Of a stretch of DNA of 19,233 nucleotides, positions 13,601 through 19,233 are shown piece after piece. Every line of letters begins with the position of its first letter. Position 1 is the stretch's first letter. The stretch lies in assembly GCA_049509675.1 (NCBI GenBank), contig JBEKZQ010000113.1, positions 1 through 19,233 on the forward strand. Direction: 5' to 3'. Made by a program: the position numbers and the translations under genes. The notes beneath the pieces are model-generated. The model was not told the origin of the DNA and did not search any database. It worked only from the letters and a program-made list of their open reading frames with translations. Origin of the DNA: JBEKZQ01 sp049509675. Lineage in GTDB: Bacteria > Planctomycetota > Planctomycetia > Pirellulales > Thermoguttaceae.

Positions 13601-15165
13601 TTGTAGGTCACGTCGCTGATGTCGCTGGGCACCTCGAGCTTCCAAGTGACCGAGCACTGCTTGCCGTTGACGCCCGAGCCGAGCGTGGCCTTGTAGAAGC
13701 CGTCGGGCTCTCGGTCGCTGAAGACGTTGTCCTCCCCGGCCGCGGTGCGCTTGTAGGCCCCGTCGTGCAAAGGCGGCCAAACCTCGCTGGTTTCCACCTG
13801 CTCGTCGGCCCAGAGCATCACCTGGTTGCTGCCCAGCGAGAGACTCGGCAGCGTCCTCCGGTTGAGCTGCGTGGTGGTCGTCACCTTCAGCGCGTCCAGT
13901 CCGGCGGCGTCCGGCTCGGCGGCGGCCAGCATCTCGATCTTGATCAGGCACTGCGTGACGCCCGCCACCTCGTCGCGGAGTTTGAGCCGGATCGGCTGCG
14001 GGCCGGTTTTTTCCGCCTGCCAGAGGGGCGACCAGCCCATGCCGGCGCTGCGGGAAACGGAGATCTTCAGAACGTCGGCCTCGGTGCGGCGCAGCCCGTC
14101 GGCCTCGATCCGCATCGAAGTGATCACGTTGGCGGCGGAGATTTTGAACACCGCGCAGGCGGCGCGGCCGGCCGCGGCCGGATGGAGCTTGGGGCCGCCG
14201 GACTCTGTGTTCGCCGCCAGCCCCGCCTCGTCGTAAAGACACTCCCGCCAATCCTTGGCTGCCAGGTCGGGCTGAAACACCCACTGGCCGTTGCCGCGGA
14301 TGTCTTGCGGGCCGTGCGGGTCGTCAGGATCGCGACCGCTGACGGGGCGGAAATAATCGGGATCGTGGGCGGCCGAAGTGCCCGCGCGCTCGGGGCGGTC
14401 CAGAGGCCGCCAGTACCGGGTATAGCACTCGTAGGGCCGCACGTTGAGCACGTAGCGGTGGCCGGTCCGTGCGTACTGGCAATAGCGGTCGACGGAAAAG
14501 TTGTGCATGTACGAATCGGCCCCGTTGAAGAGCGTCCGCTGGTTCTCGACCGGATTGTCACAAGCGAAACGCCACCCCGTTGGGCCGAGGTGCGATCCGC
14601 AGGGCGGCGCAATGTGGTAGAAATAGTAGTGCCCGCGCTCGCTCTTGCCGCCGGAAAGCTCGCAGGCGTCGGCCCGCTTGATCTCGTCGCAACTGGCGAC
14701 CACGCCTTGATGGTTGTAGCAGAACGCGCTCATGGACGAATCGAAGAGGTGCCAGGTCGCGCCGTCGTCCCAGGAAACCTCGCTGACGGTGTGATCGCCC
14801 AGTTGGACGTAGTGGGCGCGGTAGCCCAATTCGAGCCAGCAGGCGATGTTCAACGAGGAGATGATGCCGCAGTTCATTGAGCCGTAGGAGTTGTAGTGCA
14901 GGATGGGGTCCCAGATGGTGCGGCCGTCTTCGCTGGCGCAACTGGTCTGCCGCCGGCTGCGGCGGCCCCACCGCCACACGGCGATGCACTTGTCCTGCGG
15001 CGTTTGCCAGAGGGCCGTGGCCGAGCGGGCCAGCGAGGGCATGTCGGTATAGTCGGGCACGCTGTCGGTGACCAGGTGCAGGTTGTACACCGCCGCTTCA
15101 GCGCGATCGGCGAACAAGCACACCACGACGGCGAAAAAAAAGGGGATAAGTCCAATTTCGCGCAT
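10651..15165 (-). CDS. Giant secreted transglutaminase-like / discoidin-like / pectate-lyase-type beta-helix fusion protein
   Basis: A 1504-residue exported protein. Signal peptide: MREIGLIPFFFAVVVCLFAD, with likely cleavage after AEA (24). Residues about 85-150 form a transglutaminase-like core with Cys99 (YGSMNCGIIS), His125 (QLGDHTVSEV) and Asp142 (WHLFDSSM), the classical triad. Residues about 150-710 are unrecognised, largely beta-rich. Residues about 710-885 resemble an F5/8-type C (discoidin, CBM32-like) domain: DPGEPVTFVVDLGAVQAVGG and ARFVRLVCTPLEGKG. From about residue 950, VFATIQASTYGNGTLDASAG, LQLSAGTFLI and GITLRGAGATSTT open a right-handed pectate-lyase-type beta-helix with repeated VEIRGCYVHS / VLIENNISV coils. 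The linker at about 908-921 is encoded by an intergenic-type repeat (12401-12440), and an internal ATG at 12396 could start the helix part separately. The start at 15165 has GGAG upstream and directly begins the signal; 15219 is less likely. It lies 54 bases after the 1166-residue gene, in the same operon. Confidence 0.85.
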   Translation of the reverse strand: MREIGLIPFFFAVVVCLFADRAEAAVYNLHLVTDSVPDYTDMPSLARSATALWQTPQDKCIAVWRWGRRSRRQTSCASEDGRTIWDPILHYNSYGSMNCGIISSLNIACWLELGYRAHYVQLGDHTVSEVSWDDGATWHLFDSSMSAFCYNHQGVVASCDEIKRADACELSGGKSERGHYYFYHIAPPCGSHLGPTGWRFACDNPVENQRTLFNGADSYMHNFSVDRYCQYARTGHRYVLNVRPYECYTRYWRPLDRPERAGTSAAHDPDYFRPVSGRDPDDPHGPQDIRGNGQWVFQPDLAAKDWRECLYDEAGLAANTESGGPKLHPAAAGRAACAVFKISAANVITSMRIEADGLRRTEADVLKISVSRSAGMGWSPLWQAEKTGPQPIRLKLRDEVAGVTQCLIKIEMLAAAEPDAAGLDALKVTTTTQLNRRTLPSLSLGSNQVMLWADEQVETSEVWPPLHDGAYKRTAAGEDNVFSDREPDGFYKATLGSGVNGKQCSVTWKLEVPSDISDVTYNVVSTNRTEQSYVSLQHSWDGVRFVEFDHDASGGFPMDKQVHHTIRGSDVPSGARQAQFRGVFFCKSAAATYNMPGIEDLLFRIRHKPRNAAFAPIEVTYQWTEHRASGDVVRSHTELVAALPHRWTINVAGKRDPTMNWVRTNLRGHGPDGAAARYGYSDGEDVGLRDAYPKVAYRWGKELARGKSYTASRPSSKTSGNPDSDGRELTNGIVIAPTDYVTAQAVQSATAFWDPGEPVTFVVDLGAVQAVGGFRAWTHQPNDHFCHPQRIDAAVSTDGRTWQAAGTIHHDDLWKPPGDFEAWEHDDDPRYAALPAAGRLAYGFPLALEKPLPARFVRLVCTPLEGKGMGLSEFQVFDAVSVLPWPGNAALPALFEVAHSSAPSGGGEANHETPKGRKPESRTMISHDKMPSTTAFPPDRTTKWVPGLMAVGGIPSRSSVFATIQASTYGNGTLDASAGIQAALDRCPAGQVLQLSAGTFLIQGEPLAIKKGITLRGAGATSTTLCRANGAKAGSFKPGAAKPVLIIGPNRWPHSTNGTSHDLAADGAKGACSVRLASAPAGGLSQGQIVLIDELSGAAWQSDPAGRGRIWAAPDWRVAYQRHDPPQPTDDPFPSAAAWFSRPDRVTAEIKEVRSYDAPTRTVTFTSPLHISYRTANNAQLTVYAARDAHVKYAGVEDLKMAGGDDGNLRFEAAAYSWASGVELTGWLGEGVAIDNCFRVEIRGCYVHSPVWFEPGGGSYNISLAHASSEVLIENNISVDADKVMVMRCAGAASVVGYNYTDDGHIDSNPGWMESGINGSHMVGPHHVLFEGNYAFNFDSDKTHGNAVCHTVFRNHLSGKRRSFADKGNVRCAGLGFYSYGHSFAGNVLGLPGEMSDWVYESQSLAAKSVWKLGYDEWPPYPRDPQVVALTHRHGNFDYLTCTVHWASGYERTLPDSLYLGGKPAFFNAGRGYVWPWVDPTGTPPLRTLPAKVRYDAGTPFRQP
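12401..12440. repeat. Intergenic-type CGAAA-rich repeat inside the giant ORF
   Basis: On the minus strand the segment reads CGAATCACGAAACC, then CGAAAGGACGAAAGCCCGAATC, a spaced series of CGAA(A) units. Such strings are familiar to me from planctomycete intergenic regions, not from genes. It is translated here as ANHETPKGRKPES, a linker between the discoidin-like and beta-helix parts. An in-frame ATG follows at 12396. Confidence 0.55.
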
Positions 15166-15219
15166 AAGCACTCTCCGTTCCAACGGCGACCCGTTGCCTG
15201 AGTACTCCAATTCGGTCAT

Positions 15220-18200
15220 TTAATCCACGTGCTGGATGGCGCCGGCATCACGCCGGCCGTTGGGCTGCCGTCCGAGGAAGTCCTGCAGGAACGGGCCGGA
15301 GAATTGCCAGGCATAAAGTTCCTCGATCGTCGTCTTGGCGTCGTCCAAGGTGCCCAAGGCCACGCGCATGAAGTCGATCGTTCCGGCCAGACAACCGCCG
15401 TCGGGGCGGCCGCCGACGTACAGGTCCGCCCGGTTGGTGATCGATACGGGCCCGACGCCGCCGGCTTCGGCGTCGCGGTGCCCGTCGACGTACAGCCTCA
15501 GCTCCTTGGTCTTGCGGTCGGCCTCCGCCAGGATGTGGTGCCACCGGCCGTCGTTGACCTTTGCCTTGCTCTCGACCTGGCCCGACTCGCCCTGGCCGGC
15601 GACCTGGAAGGTCACGCCGCCGCGAGAATCGATCACCAGGGCATATCCCGCGCCGTCCTTCTTCTGAAGCAGAACGCCGCCGGTGTGTCCCGGCTCGGTG
15701 CGGAAATGCGCTTCGACGAGGAAGTTGGTCTTGTCGATCGAAGGGCTGCGAAAACCTTCGGCGGGGGCGACGGCTGTAGCCGGCACGCCCCAATGGGCCA
15801 CGTCCACGTGGTCGTCCCACTCGCCGGTCGGCGTGGTGTAGGCGGTGACGATGTAATAGGCCAGCCCCGGTTTCGCCTGGGGGGTGAACTTGAAAACATA
15901 GGGGCCTTCGCCGGTAACGGTGTGTCCCGGGCCGCCCCAGATGTTCATGCCGCCGAACTGCCCGTTCTCACGCTGCCAGTGCAGGTCGGCCTTGATCTTC
16001 AGGCCCGGCTTGACGCCGTGCAGCCGCAGCTTGACCTCGCCCGGGCGATCGGGGGCGAAGCTTGTCGGCGTCTCGAAGGCGATCTTCTCGTGAGGCTTGT
16101 TTTCGATCTTGGGGGCCTTTCCCTGCTGCCGCAGTGCGGCGAGCGACGCCTGCGCGAGCATGGCGTACTGGTTCACGCCGTTGAACTTCAGGGCAGAGCG
16201 GACCCAGTCCTCCAGCGGCCCCTGGACGAAGCTCTCCTCGCCCATGTGTACGGTCCGCAGCGGGTAGGTGGGGTTCTTGTAATAGGTGTCTCGGCCCACG
16301 AAATAGGAGGCCAAATGGAAATGGTCGTCCAGTATCAACGTCGGGTCGTTGCCGGCGTGGTAGAAGTCCCACTCGGCGACCGTTGCGTAGAGGCCCCAGG
16401 GCACGAAGACGCGGACGCCCTTGCCGCGGGCGGCGGCCGTGGGCCGGAAATCGTGGTTGGCCGCGTCGCGCAGCGGCGGTTGGGCGACCAGTTCGCCCGG
16501 GTCGCCGATCGAGCCGCGCATCGCCAGGGCGCGGCGAAAGCCCTCCAGTGTTCCGTGCCAGCGCCCGGAGGCCTCGAACACGGCCAGCATCTTGGGCAAG
16601 TCGTAGAACACGTTGGAGACGTAGGCGTTGGAGGCATGATGGTAGTCGGAGGCCTCCGAGCGGGCGTCGGCGGCGTTGGGATCGGCAGGCAGGTTCTTGG
16701 GATCAGCGTGGCGGAAGACCAGGTGGCCGATCCCCTGCCAGATGTTGCCCATGTACCGGTTGCGTCCCGCCAGCGGCACTTGCCGCCGCGAGCCGTTCAC
16801 GAAATTGTAGACGGTGTTGTTGAAGATCGAGGCGGAGTAGCCGATGATCTCCTGGAATGCGGCCGTGTTGCCCAGGCGGTCGAACGAATCCTTCGACTTG
16901 CCCCAGGCGATGTTGTTGAAGTAGTACTGTTTGAACGCGCCGTCCATATAGAAGGCATGGCCGAATCGCGCATTGTCCGGGCTTTTCGCGTCGATCATGT
17001 GCCCCCAAAGCTTGTACCCGCCGGGATTGCCGGAGATGTTGTCGAACACGTAGGCCGGCCCGCCCTGCCAGGTCTCGATGCCGCCCCAGTCGTTGTTGTT
17101 TAGTAGCGAATCGACCACCTTGTTGTGATGGACGAGGATGCGGGTCAGGGGGCGATCCGACCGGGACTGCTCTTCCTTGCCGCCGTAGACGAAGATGCCC
17201 GCCCCGTAGAGACGGTCGAGGACATTTCCCGCCACTTCGGCGGTTACGGCACTTTCGACTTCGATGGCGTGGCCCTGGCCGTAGCGTGTCGGGCGGTGGC
17301 CGATCTCGTGCAGGCGGTTGCGGAGTACCTTGACGTCCAGCAGCCGGCCCGGCGTATACTGCTGGCCCCACTCGCCGCCGTCCGCCACGATGATCGCGCC
17401 GTGGTCGGTGTCCTGGATCAGATTGTCGCGGATGACCACGCCGTCGATGACGTCGTCTTGGCCCACGGCCTTGAAGCGGATCGGCAGGTGGACGTGCTCG
17501 AACGTGCAGTTGGCCACCAGCAGGTTGCTTCCAGAGCCCAGCAGGCGGATGCACGCCACGTCGACGTTCTTGCCGGGAAGCGCCGGCAGGTCGTACCAGA
17601 CGTTGGTGAAACGCATGGCGAGGCCGGAAATGTGGACGTGGCTCATTGCGCTGCTGTCGATGAGATTGGTGCGTTTGGCGACCTCGATGTGGGCGCCGTT
17701 GGGATCGGCGTCGCCGGGCAGGCGGAGATAGAGCCGGCCGCCGTTGCCCTGCTTGTCGAACCAGAACTCGCCGGACTTGGCGTCGTCGAGGTACTGTGGC
17801 TTGTCTTCAAGGTAGTAACGCGTGTACCTGGGGTAATGATAGGCGCCGATGCCGTCGCCCCACTGCCCGCCGAAAACGAGGCTGTGCTCCACCGGATCGA
17901 ACTTCGCCACGCGCGACGGATAGGGGGTGCCCATCACCCAGCCGTACTCGGACCAGACCAGGGCGTCCTTGTAGTAATCGGCGTCGCGCGTCAGGTTGAC
18001 CGTGTCGTAGCCCTTGGGGCGCTCGACGTTGTTCACGGTGGCCTTCGCGCCCCACACGTCGCGATTGTCGGGATTGTTGAATTGGAACCACTCGCTCTTG
18101 ACGTCGTCGGGATCGCTCGGCTGCCAGTTGGGCGTGCGGGCCAGCGGGATGCGCACCACGCCGCCGTCGCCGCGGATCATCCACACGTTGCGCGGAGCAA

Positions 18201-18720
18201 AGCCCAGATCGACGCTCCAAACCTTGTCGGGCTCGGGCATCTTCGGATGGGCCAGCCCGCGGCGCCAGCCGCAGACGCGCTCCGAGCCGACGATCGCCGC
18301 CTGGCCCTCGCCCCAGGCAGGGTCGCTGGTCAGGCGAATGGGATGGCCGGGCTTGCCGGATTGGCGAACCACCAGCTCCCCGCGATACATCACGCCGCGT
18401 TTGAACACATAGGTGTCGATGCCGGTGGCCGCCGCGGCCTTGCCCTCGGCCGCCGCGTCCCACGGATGGTGCCGCCAGGGCTGCTGGCGTGTGCCCGGGT
18501 TGGCGTCATTGCCGCCCTCGTAGTCGATGCAACGAGCCGCGTCGCCCGCCACGTAGACAAACGGCTGCGGGCTCCACTCCAGGTCGCCGGTCGGCAGCAC
18601 CCGGGCCTTCGCATCTTGCCACGGCCAAGGGGTCGGCTCAGCGGCCGCCGCCGTCAAACCCAGCGCGACAAGGATCAGCAGAACGACTGCGAACAAGTGG
18701 CGGCGCGATGAACACGTCAT
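15220..18720 (-). CDS. Secreted right-handed beta-helix protein with C-terminal LamG-like domain
   Basis: A 1166-residue protein with signal peptide RRHLFAVVLLILVALGLTAAAA. Early residues CIDYEGGNDANPGTRQQPWR match the D-x-N-P-G-T...P opening seen in DUF1565-type beta-helix proteins. Coils of a parallel helix are clear at about residues 355-660: HVHISGLAMRFTNVWYD, LLVANCTFEHVHL, GVVIRDNLIQDTDHGAIIV, VKVLRNRLHEIG and ASIFNNTVYNF. About 830-990 is beta-rich and unassigned. About 995-1135 is a concanavalin/LamG-like domain: FLVEAHFRTEPGHTGGVLLQ, DGRWHHILAEADRKTKELRL and YVDGHRDAEAGG. The architecture suggests a surface or secreted glycan-binding or polysaccharide-lyase-like protein; no catalytic residues can be assigned. 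The ATG at 18720 has GGAG about 7 bases upstream; the longer frame to 18906 lacks a credible start. It is the first gene of the minus-strand operon. Confidence 0.85.
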   Translation of the reverse strand: MTCSSRRHLFAVVLLILVALGLTAAAAEPTPWPWQDAKARVLPTGDLEWSPQPFVYVAGDAARCIDYEGGNDANPGTRQQPWRHHPWDAAAEGKAAAATGIDTYVFKRGVMYRGELVVRQSGKPGHPIRLTSDPAWGEGQAAIVGSERVCGWRRGLAHPKMPEPDKVWSVDLGFAPRNVWMIRGDGGVVRIPLARTPNWQPSDPDDVKSEWFQFNNPDNRDVWGAKATVNNVERPKGYDTVNLTRDADYYKDALVWSEYGWVMGTPYPSRVAKFDPVEHSLVFGGQWGDGIGAYHYPRYTRYYLEDKPQYLDDAKSGEFWFDKQGNGGRLYLRLPGDADPNGAHIEVAKRTNLIDSSAMSHVHISGLAMRFTNVWYDLPALPGKNVDVACIRLLGSGSNLLVANCTFEHVHLPIRFKAVGQDDVIDGVVIRDNLIQDTDHGAIIVADGGEWGQQYTPGRLLDVKVLRNRLHEIGHRPTRYGQGHAIEVESAVTAEVAGNVLDRLYGAGIFVYGGKEEQSRSDRPLTRILVHHNKVVDSLLNNNDWGGIETWQGGPAYVFDNISGNPGGYKLWGHMIDAKSPDNARFGHAFYMDGAFKQYYFNNIAWGKSKDSFDRLGNTAAFQEIIGYSASIFNNTVYNFVNGSRRQVPLAGRNRYMGNIWQGIGHLVFRHADPKNLPADPNAADARSEASDYHHASNAYVSNVFYDLPKMLAVFEASGRWHGTLEGFRRALAMRGSIGDPGELVAQPPLRDAANHDFRPTAAARGKGVRVFVPWGLYATVAEWDFYHAGNDPTLILDDHFHLASYFVGRDTYYKNPTYPLRTVHMGEESFVQGPLEDWVRSALKFNGVNQYAMLAQASLAALRQQGKAPKIENKPHEKIAFETPTSFAPDRPGEVKLRLHGVKPGLKIKADLHWQRENGQFGGMNIWGGPGHTVTGEGPYVFKFTPQAKPGLAYYIVTAYTTPTGEWDDHVDVAHWGVPATAVAPAEGFRSPSIDKTNFLVEAHFRTEPGHTGGVLLQKKDGAGYALVIDSRGGVTFQVAGQGESGQVESKAKVNDGRWHHILAEADRKTKELRLYVDGHRDAEAGGVGPVSITNRADLYVGGRPDGGCLAGTIDFMRVALGTLDDAKTTIEELYAWQFSGPFLQDFLGRQPNGRRDAGAIQHVD

Positions 18721-18813
18721 AGGACAGCTCCAACGAGGCGGGATGGTTGGAAAATGCAGGAGGGATGCCGGCGGCCTTGCTGGTCGCAGCAGCTTTCGGC
18801 CGGCCGGGCGTTT

Positions 18814-18842
18814 ATCATAACCTGCTCGACGGCAGGCTGCAA
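18814..18842 (-). promoter_or_regulatory. Candidate promoter of the giant-protein operon
   Basis: On the minus strand TTGCAG (complement of 18837-18842), a 17-base spacer and TATGAT (complement of 18814-18819) form a good vegetative-type promoter. It lies about 95 bases before the ATG at 18720. It is the best-matching promoter in the window. Confidence 0.5.
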
Positions 18843-18858
18843 ACCAGCCCTCTCCCCC

Positions 18859-19000
18859 AGGAGAACTGCAAAGTGTGCGAAGTCTTCCGGGACACGCCCA
18901 TTCCACACACTAGCCCGAAGCGCAAGCGAGGGACTTGCGGCGATTCTCCCTCGCTGGCGCTTCGGGCTAGTGTCTCGCATCGCAACTTTGCAGTTCTCCT
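18859..19000. repeat. Nested inverted repeat, outer arms
   Basis: AGGAGAACTGCAAAGT (18859-18874) and ACTTTGCAGTTCTCCT (18985-19000) are perfect 16-base inverted repeats. They enclose about 110 bases that include another palindrome (18907-18973). CCCTCTCCC occurs directly outside both arms. It has the look of a small non-autonomous element carrying or invaded by a second one. Confidence 0.65.
18907..18973. repeat. Planctomycete-type CTAGCCCGAAGCGC palindrome
   Basis: The arms 18907-18933 and 18947-18973 are 27 bases long with a single mismatch and a 13-base loop. This is the element that gives the spurious peptides SPKRQRG and SLALRASV found annotated in many planctomycete genomes. It is a strong clue to the host lineage. 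Confidence 0.85.
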
Positions 19001-19049
19001 GCCCTCTCCCTCTGCTCTCTGGACTTTCGTGCGTCCCCGCGTTTTAATG

Positions 19050-19111
19050 GGGGTAAAGCTCGCCCACTATTGAGCCTCAGAATAATAATGCAACGAGGCC
19101 GACCAACGGGA
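19050..19111. repeat. Right copy of the repeat flanking the giant-protein operon
   Basis: Positions 19068-19111 equal 10500-10543 but for one base, in the same orientation. The upstream GGGGTAAAGCTC (19050-19061) matches GGGGCAAAGCTC at 10481-10492, with 7 rather than 8 bases between. The right-hand inverted arm CGTTGCATTACT of the other copy is missing here, so this copy is truncated or diverged. Confidence 0.75.
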
Positions 19112-19233
19112 CCCGTCTTTCGCGTAAGGGTTTTGATGAAAAGTAATTTTCCCGTCTCGCCGGCGAGCAGCGTAGGCATGTTGTCAGGCTGCCGCCTTGG
19201 TGAGGCGGGTATATAGTGTAGGTGATAAGTGCA
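19112..19233. other. Non-coding end of window
   Basis: No gene is supported. The stretch holds a 12-base perfect palindrome CTCGCCGGCGAG (19156-19167), a hairpin CCGCCT/AGGCGG (19192-19197 and 19203-19208) and a TATATAG-like sequence at 19210-19216. The last may be the -10 of a plus-strand gene beyond the window; no well-spaced -35 is seen. Confidence 0.4.

Noticed and set aside
12469..14880. Open frame of 803 codons on the plus strand
   Set aside because: It is the antisense shadow of the transglutaminase/discoidin-like region, with low-complexity Arg/Gly/Val composition and no motif.
15229..18711. Two long plus-strand open frames (15229-17103 and 17125-18711)
   Set aside because: Both mirror the beta-helix/LamG gene on the opposite strand, which has clear domains, a signal peptide and a ribosome binding site.
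18717..19047. Small ORFs containing SPKRQRG and SLALRASV
   Set aside because: They are produced by the palindrome at 18907-18973, a known source of spurious planctomycete ORFs.
1..19233. CRISPR array, tRNA, rRNA, transposase or integrase genes
   Set aside because: No regularly spaced direct repeats, no tRNA cloverleaf or rRNA-like segment and no recombinase motif were seen in any gap.

Overview
The window looks like a piece of a high-GC planctomycete chromosome (Pirellulales-type), probably from an uncultured or marine/soil relative. The evidence is indirect: large secreted beta-helix proteins, a SUMF1-type protein, PD40 propellers, and intergenic gaps filled with palindromic repeats of kinds I recognise from planctomycetes. 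One of these is the palindrome containing CTAGCCCGAAGCGC, which often yields spurious ORFs reading SPKRQRG and LALRASV. No rRNA, tRNA, CRISPR array, transposase or integrase is visible.

Layout. (1) 1-2279: a repeat element, then a secreted GH127/DUF1680 glycoside hydrolase on the plus strand, with the E-T-C and C-C zinc/catalytic residues in place. (2) 2320-2799: a convergent MgtC/SapB membrane protein on the minus strand. (3) 3024-7969: four plus-strand genes. They encode a secreted PD40/TolB-like propeller, a SUMF1/FGE-fold protein whose 5' end looks broken, an AlgI/DltB-type MBOAT acyltransferase and an SGNH-hydrolase-like AlgJ/AlgX-type partner. The last two make a plausible O-acylation machine for an exported polysaccharide. 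(4) 8268-10448: a tight two-gene unit of an AAA_21/OLD-type ATPase and a small DUF4276/TOPRIM-like protein. This is the best candidate for an under-described system in the window, because its architecture parallels anti-phage modules such as PARIS. (5) 10651-18720: a minus-strand two-gene operon of giant secreted proteins. One is a 1166-residue right-handed beta-helix protein with a C-terminal LamG-like domain. The other is a 1504-residue protein joining a transglutaminase-like domain (intact Cys-His-Asp triad), beta-sandwich and discoidin-like regions, and a pectate-lyase-type beta-helix. (6) 18721-19233: non-coding, with a strong promoter candidate for that operon and several palindromes.

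Themes. Most genes concern extracellular carbohydrate: cleavage (GH127), binding or cleavage (the two beta-helix proteins) and acylation (MBOAT/SGNH). The ATPase/TOPRIM pair is functionally foreign to this setting. The giant-protein operon is bracketed by two copies of the same repeat in the same orientation. An intergenic-type repeat appears to have been read into the long ORF at a domain junction, suggesting a recent gene fusion. All domain assignments come from reading motifs by eye; no database search was run.
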